Shown piece by piece: positions 24,301 through 35,837 of a stretch of DNA of 64,000 nucleotides. This stretch comes from Eutypella sp. D-1 (Eukaryota; Ascomycota; Sordariomycetes; Xylariales; Diatrypaceae). The DNA lies in NCBI GenBank assembly GCA_023313575.1, contig JAJTTP010000020.1, positions 372,001 to 436,000 on the forward strand. The letters run 5' to 3'. Position 1 is the stretch's first letter. Every line of letters begins with the position of its first letter. Both the position numbers and the translations under genes were made by a program. The notes beneath the pieces were generated by a model. It ran no database searches and had not been told where the DNA came from. It was given only the letters and a program-made list of their open reading frames with translations.

Positions 24301-26919
24301 TGGATTGAATCAAGAGCGAATCAATTCATCATATGCAGTATGTATGTCAGCACTATCGGGTGATGCAAGCCTTCAGATCCTTTAGAGGTTGCAGTTGTGA
24401 CTACGGAATTAAGCTAGCAAGCGGCTCAAAAACAAGCATCGAAGCCCGACGCCACGCGAAGACGACATTGCAGTCTACAATTCGCATCACAGGGCGAGCG
24501 GTTGATATAACAAAGGTTCATCCAGCGTCGAAGAAATTGTTAGTGCCGATCACGTCATTGCCAAGTTTTAAGGTGTATCCATTTCCTACCCACACGCTAG
24601 GTCCTAGTCAAGAATCTTGTTGATTCCACATCATGCAATGGTGGTGCGGAATCTGTTGGCGAGTAGTAATGCATATCGCTATAACATACTTGCCTCTTTG
24701 CGCTAAGAATACTACCTCCATGTAATCCGTAGTTATACGACGGCTAGATCAGATGCCGAGGTTGGAACCCGCGCCTCCCCCACGACTCGGTGAACGTTTG
24801 CGAATGTGTGTCGGTTGTTGGAAATGAATGGGAGTGCTTTAACTCCGTAGCCCTGTGTACTTCCATGATGTCGTGCGTTTCCGAAGGCTATAATCGCCTA
24901 GCGCCTTTTTGTTCATGAATCAAGGCGTCGACTCGTTCCTGGTCCCTGTGCCGGGCTCCGTCGCTAGGCCCCTTCTCGGGGATTCTAAAATCCTTAGGGA
25001 GAAATGTGGACTCGACATCTCTGAGGAACAAACGGAACAAATAAATTGCTTACGTCGTAGTCAGAAGGCAAGAGATAAGAATGAATTCGGCATCATAGGG
25101 GCGCATAATATATCCATATCGCTATCTCATAGAGGTTGTGGGCTATTACGAAGTCCTTGGGCTAGCACGTCGACTACTAAGCCTCGTGGACGAGCGGTGC
25201 GGGTTAGATACGACATAGGATGGTCATTATTCGAGAACTGTTCTTTTTCGGCCCGTCCGTATCTGCGGTGAGAACCGAATTTCTTACACTCGGAACGAAT
25301 CACAGCGAGGGATCCGAGAGTAACGATAAGCAGGACGCAAGGGGGCGGAATATGAGTGGTGTGATGTTGATAACGAGAGACAGAGGGGCGAGGGAGGGGA
25401 GGGGGATGAACAGCGGCTCAGCGGCGCACAATTTTCGGCGGTTTGTTCTCATCATGGTTGCATGGCTAACTAATAATGTTCTAGAACGAAGGCACAACAA
25501 ACACTATTACCGTTATTCGGGATTTGGGGCGCACTCAGCGTCAAATATACTCAGGTCCAAAGTCTGGGCACCGTTCATACCGTTCAACCGGACTACACTT
25601 GGCTAATCTTGGCTTAAAGCTTGGTTGGTTTAAGCTAAAGCTTGTCGCTACGCGAAGTCTAGGCGACCGTTGTTAGCCAACGTTTGGAGAAGAAGCGTTG
25701 GCTTGAGCTACGGACTACGATAGTCATGGGCTAGAGCTGGGGTTATTCTTCCCCAGTTGAGGGGAAGAAACGGCCGTGCCGCAATGGAAATACGAAGGAT
25801 TACAATCCGATCCACTATCAACCTATCAACGTCTCGCTATTATTTAGTTGCAAGGTCCCATTGGAGGCGCGGTGTGGGATGGCGCTGGTCTTACCTGGTT
25901 ATTACAACATGGGAGAGATGAGTGAGCAACAACGGCATCATTGATGACCAACTGATTTTCCACCTGCATCGAGTCGCGAACGTACAAAAACACAATGTTC
26001 TGCAAGCCACTCGCTGTTTGCCTTCCTAATCGAGCAATAACAATTGGACCTGGGGGAACAGGGATGGCCCGTTTTCATCATGTGTTTCGTGGAGCTGGGG
26101 ACCGGACGACGACGCTTGATTCGACGGCGCCCGAACCTACAGAGATAGCCTAGGGGTATAGTTACAGATAAGCACGGGTGAAGATCAGATTTTATCCACT
26201 TTGGACCCTACCTAACAAGAGTCTAAGGGACGGATGCCCCCGGAGTTCGTTCAGCCCCTCCGAAGAGATAACGGAGTCGAGAGGTCGCGACGGACGGTGA
26301 CTCGCTAGTTGCCACTTCTCTCCATTGTAACGTGGGAATTAGCCATGCGCGAATTACATGAAAAAGTACGGCAGGTCTCGTAAAGGCCCCCGCCCCAGCT
26401 ACTCAGCTACACTCCCTGGTTGTTCCGAAGATGGTTCTCCATCTTCCTTGACTAGCCCGCTCCTTGGTTAGTGCCTCGATGTCGCGTGCTGGCGTGCTGT
26501 AACTTGCAAGTGATGCCCACGCGCCTGCCCGTCTCTGTCGCAGTACATTCCGAATCGAGCGATGGTCTTATCGTAGGCCCAAATAATAGGAGCGGCAACA
26601 ATGTGAAGTGTAACAGGGTGGTTAGGGCCCTTCCAATGGGCTTTCCTAATCCTTTCGCCATTCAATGTAGTACACTGGGGCGCCGTTTATCACAATGGGC
26701 CAGACAAGCTAGCCGCATCTAATGTAACCTTACTTGCAAAGGTTCCTCGGGGTTTGCAGCAGTCCCAATCTAGGTTAAGAAGTATTCATATAAACTGGGA
26801 CGCCCGTCGACACCCCCCGGAACCTTGAATCTTTTCCTCTCGACCCCGTCCTGTCCCTTCCCCCAATAGTTGCTGTGCCAGTATCGCCATTGTGACTTGG
26901 TTAGGTTAAGTAACTCAAG
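21392..26919. other. 5.5 kb spacer without a confident gene
   Basis: The first 1.5 kb is KOG1 3' flank with simple repeats (GGGTA array at about 21655-21675, CAGTA array at about 22584-22604, and poly(G)/poly(A) runs). From about 23.7 kb the base composition becomes even and repeat-poor. A few plus-strand ORFs of 50-120 codons (for example 24909-25271 and 25995 onward) have protein-like composition, but they lack a recognisable family, introns or promoter and were not called. Confidence 0.55.
25560..25770. repeat. Hairpin-rich element, possible MITE or transposon end
   Basis: Several short inverted repeats nest here. GCTTAAA and TTTAAGC are about 10 bases apart; AGCCAACG and CGTTGGCT are separated by 13 bases; GTCGC and GCGAC flank a short loop; and GGGGAAG/CTTCCCC pairs follow. 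Repeated TTGGCT and AAGCTT words add to the pattern. No ORF is present. This could be a decayed miniature transposon or a structured RNA; target-site duplications were not identified. Confidence 0.35.
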
Positions 26920-29015
26920 ATGGGTACGTGCAGAGCAAAACCCTATCAGTCCAAAGTTTAGTGTAGACTTTGAAGATACGTGTAAAGCTAACCTTAAAAC
27001 CTCCACTATATATAGCTGACGAGGAGATTTCCATCGAGCGCTCCGTCTCTCGCGACGAGAAGACACCCCAAGCGCAAATTGGTGAAAAGCCTCCTCCGCC
27101 CTACATGGAAGCCGAATACGAAGGAAAGCCGACGGAGGAGGAGCTGAAAACGCTTCGCCGCATTCCCGGCAATCTTCCTATCATCGCCTACCTGATCTGT
27201 ATTGTCGAGTTTTGCGAGCGCGCCTCCTACTATGGCGTCCAGCCTCTGATGAGCAACTTCGTTAACCGTCCATGTACGTATGAGCGCTGCAATTCCGTCT
27301 GGTACCGCGCCGGTCGTGATCTACTCTGTGATCTTAGCTTTGGGAAACAAGTAATAACAGGATCATTCTTTAGTACCGCCAGGAGGAAACGGCTACGGAG
27401 CCCCTGCTCGGGGTACCCAGAACACTGCCGGTGCGCTTGGTATGGGCACGGTCACTGCCAATGCCGTCTCGCAGTCGTTCAGTATGCTTGCCTACGCTCT
27501 GCCGCTCGTCTTCGGATATCTCGCCGACGCCAAGACCGGCCGCTTCAGGCTGATCTGCTGGGGTGTTGGTGTCTTCGGTATCGCCCACGTACTCATGGTC
27601 GGTGCCGGTGCCCCGAGCCTTCTCGCCAATGGCAATGCCAAAGCCCCTTTCTTCATTTCCGTCTACATCCTATCAGTCGGTGCTGGTAAGTCTATGATAG
27701 ATTTCCTGTTCCAATTTATTGCATCTCTTACTGACAGATTGCCGTAGCCATGTTCAAGCCTAACGTCTCGCCCTTGTTGCTCGACCAGATGGCTACGAGA
27801 GTTCCCATGGTGATAACGCTGGCGAATGGTGAACGTGTGATCCAGGACCCCGAATCGACCACGGAGCGAGCTATGTTGTGGTTCTACCTCGTGATCAACA
27901 TTGGTGGTTTCATGGGTGTCGCCACGACCTATACCGAGAAGTACGTCGGTTGGTGGCTGTCTTTCCTGATCCCACTCATCCTGTACCTCCCCCTGCCTCT
28001 GCTCCTCTGGTTCCTCTACAAACGCCTGATCCTGCACCCGCCCGGAGGCAGTGACCTCGTGAACGTCTTCAGGGTGATCACCGTCTGCTTCCGGCGGGGT
28101 GGTATTAAGAAGCTCGGGCGCCACGGATTCTGGGATCTTGCCAAGCCTTCTCATATCGCTGCTGCGGGTCTGCAGATCCCAACACGATGGAACGATCAGT
28201 TCGTGGACGATGTGCGACGTACCTTCCAGGCAACCGGTATCTTTTGCTTCTTCCCGATCCAGTACATCAACGACAACGGTTTGGGTCAGGCTGCCAGCTT
28301 CTTGTCAACGATGCTCAGGACCGATGGCGTACCCAACGATGTCATCCAGAACTTCAATTCTCTCAGTATCATCTGTGTGGCCCCGATTCTGAACTACGGC
28401 CTGTACCCGTTCCTACGTCGCATGAACATCCACTACGGCCCCATTGCCCGTATCACTACTGGCCTCGCGATGTCTTCGATCGGCGGTGCCGGCTACGCCG
28501 TCATCAACTACTACGCGTATAAGAAGTCGCCTTGCGGCAAGTACGGCTCGAGCGATTGTACAATCGGCACGGGTGTGGCGGATATCACTATCTGGTACAT
28601 GGCGATCCCGTACGCACTGGGTGGTATCTCCGAGCTGTTCGTCAACGTTCCCGCGTACGGCATCGCGTACTCGCGTGCGCCTGTCAACATGAGGGGTCTG
28701 GTGTCGGCTCTGAACCTGTTCAACACTGCGGTCGCCTACGCGATCGGCTTGGCCTGCTCTTCTGTGATCACGGACCCGTACCTTACGTGGGACTTCGGCG
28801 GCCCGGCCATCGCCGGCGGCATCTTGACCGTTGTCTTCTATTTCACCTTCCGCCACATCGACAAGGAGGAGTACCAGATCAGCACCAACGAGGACTACCA
28901 CCTCGACTCCACGGGCACCGCCGGCGTGCTCCACGAGAACGAGCATAACAAGACCACCAACGAGCCGGCCCCGATCGCCGCCAACGAGGAGATGATGATC
29001 TCGCAAAAGCAGTAA
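26920..29015 (+). CDS. PTR2: Proton-coupled oligopeptide transporter, POT/PTR2 family
   Basis: The proposed exons are 26920-26923, 27016-27273, 27374-27685 and 27748-29015, giving about 613 residues. They join in phase with donors GTACGT, GTACGT and GTAAGT and acceptors ATAG, TTAG and GTAG. The polar N-terminus runs to about residue 45, then about 12 membrane helices follow. Family marks seen are EFCERASYYG (the ExxER motif of helix 1, with Ala where Phe is usual), SFSMLAYALPLVFGYLAD (helix 3-4 region), and FYLVINIGGF (the second PTR signature, FYxxINxG). The large internal loop and the acidic C-terminal tail are also typical. The protein imports di/tripeptides with protons across the plasma membrane as a nitrogen source. 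The start is uncertain: either the four-base exon ATGG spliced to CTGACGAG (MADEEIS), or an in-frame ATG at 26970 inside that putative intron. The spliced version fits family N-termini better and has a GCTAAC branch site. Confidence 0.93.
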
Positions 29016-29935
29016 TTTGTTTATTGGCCATTTTCTGGGAAGTCTAGCCGGCGCAGGTGATTTCACGCCATGTGCAGGATGAGATGAGATATTCTACGTG
29101 CGGATGTCTCAAGCCAAGTAGGCAAGCATCATATGCTCATCTCAGTAGTTCTAGTTTCCTAGAAATAATACTTGATATTCCGCAATTGCCTTCTTCGTGA
29201 AACATCAGTTGAATTACTATTGAAGTCCAGGGGTCGGCATAGTGGCGTTCCAGATACCATGCTTGGATAGACGCCCGCCTACAATCTAATCGTCCTATGG
29301 ACCGTCCCGTCAACGTAGCAGCATGTAAGCACTACCCATACGTTGGGAACCACTTTAGATATGTAGCATCTGTATGCGAAGTAGATCAGTAGATCACTAT
29401 ATGCTGGGAAGGAGAGTTGCCAAGACCGCCACAGCTTACATCGTACGGGGCTTGTCACATAGGTGAAGATGGAGTTGGAATTTGAACCTAGTAACGTTCG
29501 TGTCAGCTAGTCGTACGCACCGTATAGAATCGTAATTCTACCAATGGCGAGCCGAGGAAAGCTTTCCCATAAAGCAAAGATAAATGGTTTTTACAAGACG
29601 CAAAAGAGCGAGACATCACAGTTCATTCTTTAAGAACTAGGAATATGGTAAGGATTGCCACACCCAGCCTTGTTGAAAGGACTAGCGGGCGATATGTCAA
29701 CAGTTGAAGTAGTTGAAACCTGTGCCAAAAGAGCCTGTCACACTATATTCATCAGACCACGTCCGTTAAAAACCTGTTCAGCAGATATTGGTGGACAGCG
29801 TTTATGTTGCAGTGTGGCTTAGGGAACAAGTGGTAATCACAGGCGTGCACATGAATTTCCCCAGCGGTAACTCCATATTCGCAACCAACCAACCAACTCC
29901 ATCCTTTTGTCCTTTATTTATCCCTTTCCTTATGA
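29016..29935. other. Spacer, no gene seen
   Basis: This is the 3' flank of PTR2, with short mixed sequence and no domain-like translation. A weak tRNA T-loop look-alike near 29478 (minus strand) does not fold and was rejected. Confidence 0.55.
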
Positions 29936-30127
29936 TTAAGAGTTGCTGCAGCTTGGGCATTTGCAACCAACTGGAGCAACCTTGGCGCAAACTTCATCGC
30001 AGTATACTGCGTGTCCGCAGTTGTACTTGATACACATACTGGTGCTGTAAGAAACTGGGAGGTGGGAGTCCAAGCAACAGGTCTCGATCGAAAAGGAATT
30101 CCTGAGAGGAATCAGCAAAATAATCAT
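29936..30127 (-). CDS. Small Cys-rich protein with zinc-ribbon-like CGH...CPSC ending
   Basis: The 63-codon frame ends CIKYNCGHAVYCDEVC, a short linker, then CKCPSCSNS and TAA. The spacing C-x4-CGH-x4-C-x3-C ... C-x-C-x2-C resembles short fungal proteins with a CGH and a terminal CxxC that may bind zinc. No signal peptide is clear. The first ATG of the frame is at 30127; an inner ATG at about 30040 (MCIKYN) is an alternative start, in which case upstream codons would be leader or intron. A minus-strand TATA box (30470-30479) lies about 340 bases upstream, and an ATG-poor leader separates it from the ORF, so transcription is plausible. A similar microgene sits at 54715. The family is not recognised with certainty and function is unknown. 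Confidence 0.45.
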   Translation of the reverse strand: MIILLIPLRNSFSIETCCLDSHLPVSYSTSMCIKYNCGHAVYCDEVCAKVAPVGCKCPSCSNS

Positions 30128-30469
30128 TCGGTATAAACAGGAGGCATAGCGGAGGTTTAATCTGACCGATTCTTGATGGCCGAGAAAGGTATCAGCGGCG
30201 GCGTACGAGTTTCAGGCTCTCAAGGCTAAGCGCTGAGATCCCAGAAACAGGCGAACTAGTAAAACGAGGCAGAGTTCGTTTGCAGGATGTGTGGAGGTTT
30301 GTGGCTGGTTAATATAGCAGCCTCGCAGGAAGATACGATCAAGAACGCAAGCTTTTAGACGTATATATTGGATGATGGGTTTACCGATGGATGTGACAGC
30401 TTTTGAACCAAGGTAGATGAAGATAGATCGAAAGGATAGACGGCGGGGAGCGGGGATTTCAAACCAGCT

Positions 30470-30479
30470 TTATATATAA
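30470..30479 (-). promoter_or_regulatory. TATA box for the Cys-rich ORF at 29936-30127
   Basis: TTATATATAA on the minus strand within a GC-balanced context. It is followed downstream (toward lower coordinates) by a pyrimidine-rich leader containing almost no ATG before the small ORF. Confidence 0.5.
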
Positions 30480-32210
30480 GCCAGACCCCGCATGATGATA
30501 GCGAGCCTGATCATGATTGATCGGTCAGAACAGCAAAACCACAGTGAGATGCATGTCCCCGGGGGCTGCCACTACGTAGCGAATATCCACGGAAGGTTTT
30601 TATTCCGGGCAGTGTGGTTGCATAACAAGCATATACCCCTCCTAAATATGACAACTCCGATGATAGACACACTCAATAACTTGTTTCTGCATCGCTGAAG
30701 TTGAGAATCTGTGTTGCCAGCCAGTAGGAGAATAGACGGCTTACATCAAGCGACCACTCCCGTCCCTCAACCCCTGCCCCACCCTTCCCCCTTTTTCCGC
30801 TTCACAATGAATTCAATTGGCGTTTGAACGCATTGTACCATATTCAGTGCCATCTGCACACCATTATCCCCATCCATCTCTCCAGGCCACCTTGCCCTGT
30901 CCGATCTATGCGTGCGCATACTGCCCATACTGTACCGCGGCATACCGTACTATGTATGTCAAACCACTGGCCTCCCAAGAGGCACTTGTCACGTGATAAG
31001 GGGACGGGGGCGCTAACAGCGCCCTCCCCCCTTCCAGAGGCTATGACAGACTAGAATTATCTATAAGTAGGGGGCAAAGCCCCCTGCGGTTCTAGTTCAA
31101 CACCACACCGCATACACATCATCACTTTCATCTACGAAGCAGGAAGCCCAGCCTAGACTAGACTAGACAAGACGAGCCACGTCTTTTCGAATCGAATAAA
31201 TTCATCTCTTTACCTAACCAACCGTAATTTATCAGCCAGCTAGCAACTACCTCTAGTCAGGTACGTAGGTTAATAGGTTCCCCGGGGGTATCCTTTTTTT
31301 CATTCTTCGTTTTTCCATTCTCTGTTCCCAGCCAGCCGTCGTCATGTATTCATTCATTTGGGGGGGTTTTGTCTTTGCAAAAACAAAACAGACTCGGCGC
31401 CTGCCTCTCTTGCCTCCCGAACCCCATCCTCCTTCGCAGAATCAACTTTCACCCTCTCAATGCCTGGTATGTGCATTCTAGGTGGTAAATTTTTTGAAAC
31501 GCTGGCCTGTCGTTTAGGTAAAAGTGTAAGAAAAAAAGAAAAGTTCGGGTCCATTGCCTGACGTTATGATGGATGGCGATGATTCGTCTCCACGTTGTAT
31601 CTCTCTCTCCCTGTGCCATCTATGTATGGTAAGACGCATAAGCGTGACGAAGAAAAGAAAAAAAGTAAAGTGACCTCGTAGTAGAGGTATGTAGGTTGCC
31701 CTATGTTATGTGAAGAGGGTTTGGATTTGCAGAACCGTGTGTAAAAGGAAGGTTTACGTTAGTAAGAACGTAGTAAAGAAGGCTCTTGCTTGAAAGCTCC
31801 AAAATCCCGGATGGGGAAAAAAAAGCAAATTGTCCATGAGATACGCCAACCGTGATGAAAAAGAGAACGGAAAGAAAGGAAAAAAAAGGCAACCGATGAT
31901 AGATTGATGGTTGGAATACGACGCCGGTAAAAATGCACCCAAATAAATGCCCGCAAAAAAAGGAGGGTATATGTATCTCGAATGCCGTATGTACGCTGTT
32001 CCTGGCAACAATGCAGATAAATTCGCTCGTATCCGTCGGTCAAGAAAAAAAGAAGGCAGATAAGGTTGTACTTCCATCTTCAGATGGGAAAAGTGGAAAA
32101 AGGCTCGGCGCGCCACGCCCATCGCGAGGTCGATTCATGCTCTAAACTCAGATGAAAAAAAACCACCATAAAACTAGAGCAACCAAATAAGTGAAGAAAT
32201 GGGCAGCATC
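30480..32210. other. Spacer holding a promoter-like unit and the 3' flank of the 32211-35837 gene
   Basis: Between 30990 and 31090 there is a TCACGTGA E-box-like palindrome, two strong hairpins and a TATAAG box reading rightward. A leader with a possible intron (GTACGT donor at 31261, CAG acceptor ending at 31331) leads to an ATG at 31344 that opens 45 codons, to the stop at 31479-31481. The short product is low-complexity and unrecognised, so no CDS is called. From about 31.6 kb on, the sequence is AT-rich 3' flank of the minus-strand gene. Confidence 0.5.
31006..31085 (+). promoter_or_regulatory. Twin GC hairpins flanking a TATA-like box
   Basis: GGGCGCT-AAC-AGCGCCC (31008-31024) and AGGGGGC-AAA-GCCCCCT (31069-31085) are perfect 7-bp stems with three-base loops. 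TATAAG lies between them at about 31062-31067, and a CACGTG core lies just upstream at about 30990-30995. This looks like a strong core promoter, but no confident gene follows. Confidence 0.4.
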
Positions 32211-35200
32211 TCAGCCCCAGATCGGAACGTTCCGGTATGCGGGCGAGTTGTAGCTGTGGAGGACCCGGAAGGGAAGCGGGTTCCCGTCCCTGTCGCAGGA
32301 CACCGACGCCCCCATGGTGCGGTTCCGGACATGGCCGCGAGGAGCCGAGTAGGGTGCAGCGGGATTGATAATCACGTTGCTGTTGATGTGGCGCGCCGGT
32401 TCGGCCCACTGCTGCTGCAGCAGTTGCTGATGGGATGCCCTGCGAGCCCTCCGCGGATCCCCGGCATAGACCTGCCCATACGCCTGGGTCGTAACCGCCA
32501 TAGGTACGGGGGCGGGCACCGGCTTGCTAGACGACGGATACGCGTCGCCTTCCCAGTCATAACTTCGCTGCGGGTGTAGCCTAGCGTGGCCGTCGTAACT
32601 GGACCGATGCCGGACGGGCGGGTGTCGGGGATCGAGCTGCGGCGGTGGATGCGGGTGCGCAGGGCGGTCTTGGAAGGAGTTCGCCCTCGAGGAATTAGCG
32701 CTGGCGACCGGCGTGGAGTGAGCGTCAGTACCGGCACCGATCACATATGACCTATCACGGTCGACGGACGACTGCCGCGACCGAGAGGTATCGTGGTCCG
32801 TCTGGACGTCCCACCGTGGGACGCGGTGCTCCCTGCTCTGCGGCCTGCTCAGTCCCGCCGGCAGCATGGGGTCTGTCGGCCGATACGGGGCCACATCTAC
32901 TACAGGATCGCCGTACACGGGTGACTGTGGCTGATGAGCATACGAATGGCCTGAGAAGCTCTCGTGGCTACGCCGCAAGGTGACAAGGCTGCTGGTGGAA
33001 TGGGACATGGCGGCGCTGGCTGGGGAGCTATAGAGAGAGTCGCGATTCTCGTGATGGGTTGTGGGTTGCGAGTTGCTACGTATGACAGGAGCGGCGGGGA
33101 TGGTGTAGTCTGGCCTCGACTGAGCGTAGCCCTTGTTACTGCGGTTTTGCATGCTCACTGGCGGCGGGCTCTTCGTTGTAGTAGGCGCACTCGGTATGGC
33201 TGGAAACCCGGAATCATAGCTCGTGGTGTTTCTCGCGGCTTTCCTCCTCGCGGCTAGCGTACTGGTAGTGACGTCCCAATCAGGGGCCGGGATAGGATTT
33301 CTCTTCTTATATTCCGCGCTCGGCAAGGGTCGGCCTTGATCGCGCTGATCTGAAGGACCGATTTGTGTACTTAGGGCATGCGAGATCTCCTGCCTCATAT
33401 CCTGCCCAGCCTCGAAAGATCTCACACGTTGCGGGACTGGTTTCCTAGTGACCGCGCTTCTCGCTGCCATTGACCCCAGCGCCAATGATGGTCCTGCACT
33501 TTCGAGGGCGACGGTCATGGGCAAGATATGATCTCGCTCGTGAACGTCTTCCATCGGCGGTTCTCCTCCATTTTCTAGCTGAGACTGGGAAGATGGTCCA
33601 GCCCCGTCCACCACTCCCTCGGCACTTCCGACGCTGAAAATAGTTCCCAATGTGTCTTTGCTACGTGCTGTCTTCAGCATTTCGCCCCTCATAAGCTTCG
33701 GGAGAGAATCGCTTCGCCTACGCAGCTTGGATTCAGCATCTTGGGGCACTGGCGGGATGCTCGCCTGCTCGAGCGAGTGCATGTGAGCGGTACGGACTGT
33801 AAAAGGCGCGCGAGCACCACTCAGAAGCCTCTGAATCTTTTTCTGCTTTGCTGTAATATCGATACTCAGTGTGGAAACAGGTGCATCCATTGGGGATTGT
33901 GAATTGGCCTTGTCCTCATCTTGGATCCTGATATCTGACATGCTCGTCTTGGACTTCTTTGTAAAGGAGCCAAGCAGCCGGAGATTCCGACGAGAAGGAC
34001 AACTACCACTTGTCAGCTCCGAACCGTGGATATGGTCCTTCTCTGGTACCTCTGGGGCCCACTGCCCATCCCGATTCTCGGAATAGGCTCTAGCACGTGA
34101 TTTTTCTAATTTGGCAGGCCATTCGGGAGGTGTCTTTGGACGCGCCGCCTCACCACTCCGACGAGCCTCCTTCTCGCGTCGGCGCCTCGAGGAGAATGAA
34201 CGAAGAGATACATTAGAGCTGTAACCCGAGTCGGCCTTGACCAAGGGTTTGCAAGGCTTCTCTGATACGGGGCTCGTCCCTATCCCACTATCCGTCCGGC
34301 TCATTCCAGTAGAGTTACTGCGCTTCGACGACATACTGGGATGAGACGCAAGAGACTTGGCGCTGGGATCAACTCGCACGTCCAAGACTTCGATCGGGGG
34401 TGACTCAAGGGGCTCTGCTTCGAACAATTCATCCTCCATTGCGGTGTGCTTGCTTGTGACCTGCAATTCGGGGCTTTTAGGTGACGTCTGTTGGCGAAGG
34501 TAGGACAACCCGCCCGAGTCGCTTGATAGGCTCCGTGCCACCTGTGGCTTGGTAGGTTGCAACTGAATCATTGACGGACCATCAATGTCACAGTTCACGG
34601 GAGAAGTTACACTGGATCGGATGTTGCTCTGATTCTTAAGCGCGTCCTCCGTCACATACGAAAACCCTGTGGACTGCACCTTGGTAGTACTGTCGGGGAC
34701 TTTGTCCTCGAAATAATCATTTCGAGGCCTTCCCCCTGCTGGTTCAGACTCAACCTGTAGTCTCCTTTCATCCTTGCCCATGCGATCAACCGCAGGACTT
34801 CTCACTGGACTGGCATTGGTAATTCGCAGAGTACCGAGCTTGAAAGCTCCAGTCTGCTTGTAATCAAGATCAGAAGGGGTAAGAGCACGGGGGATGGATG
34901 CGGGATCGTCGATCGTAGTTAATAGAGCCAAGGGTGCATCATTCATAGGCTCTAGAGAACCTCGGCGGGCTGGGGTGGCAGGTAGACTATGCCTAGTCTT
35001 CGGTTTCGATTTCGCTGGGATTCGAACCGCGGGAGTGGGTGCGCGGGTAGCAATCCCGGGTGTCAACAATGATTTCCGCCGCATAGGCGTGTAGAGCGAG
35101 ACTTCGGACTGCGTCCGGGGAAGAGAGACGGCTAATTCAGCGGGTAGCGGCTGCTGGTCGAATGTGATTCCGATTGCGGGCGAGACCAACTTATGACCGT

Positions 35201-35837
35201 CAGGTTTCATTGAGTGCTCCTCTCGTGACGGTTCCTCCGTGAGATACAGAAACCGCTTCGACTCGTACGACGCTGGATCATAATTGACAGACCCAGCTCT
35301 TGATAGGCTACACAAGGGGTAACTCGGGTCAGTCCGGCCGCTTGGGAACCACGCTCGATGCATATGATGGAGTGAAGTGACTTACGGTGGTCGAGCATTT
35401 TCCTGTGAGCCCCATTCGGAATTGTTCACAACCATAGAGTTTGTTCTGACCGGTCGAGTGGCTTTCTGGGAACCAATGGTCCCCGTGCTCCCCCTTCTAT
35501 CATGGCGCGCCGGATTTAAGTGGTCCTGCGTAGGGTCTGAAGAAAGGTGCGATCTAGACAGTTGGGTTTGAGAGTTGAGGGCCCTTAAACTGCCTGCTGC
35601 TTCACCTGGTCCTGCATCCACTGCTGCTGAGGCGTATACGGGTGAAGGGAATGGCGAGGCACTGGGGCGTACTGGGAGGACATCTGTTTTTGGGAGCCGC
35701 CGTGTGGACTCGGTGAAGCCATTGGTGCTCCGTAGATTATTTGAATTAACCGGATTTCCGATTTTCGGCTTAGATAGTTTGTTAGTGGCCTTGAGGCTCT
35801 TCTTCCTCGGGGCTTCAGCAGAGGCGGAGTTGCCCAT
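32211..35837 (-). CDS. Large disordered protein with N-myristoylation signal (conserved fungal type, function unknown)
   Basis: Two exons, 35837-35386 and 35307-32211, join in phase (donor GTAAGT, acceptor GTAG), giving about 1182 residues. The N-terminus MGNSASAEAPRKKS has Gly2, Ser/Ala at position 6 and a basic patch, as in N-myristoylated, membrane-tethered proteins. The rest is Ser/Pro/Arg-rich with no globular domain: basic-Ser clusters likely to be phosphorylated (SFSSRRRREK near the middle), short conserved-looking blocks such as SGARAPFTVRTAHMHS, and a C-terminal block with DRDGNPLPFRVLHSYNSPAY. I do not recognise a named family. The pattern suggests a plasma-membrane scaffold or a kinase-regulated adaptor, which is an inference. 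It is transcribed leftward, with a 7 kb gene-free upstream region. The gene model is sure; the function is unknown. Confidence 0.85.

Noticed and set aside
24909..25271. 120-codon ORF with plausible amino-acid composition
   Set aside because: It has no recognisable family, no promoter signal and no introns, and similar lengths occur by chance in this spacer. An intron-like GTAAGC...CTCAG on the opposite strand adds doubt.
29461..29545. tRNA-like T-loop (GGTTCAAATTCC on the minus strand)
   Set aside because: Neither the T stem nor the anticodon stem pairs and no acceptor stem could be drawn.
35018..35036. GATTCGAACC tRNA-like word
   Set aside because: It lies inside the continuous coding exon of the myristoylated-protein gene and has no cloverleaf around it.
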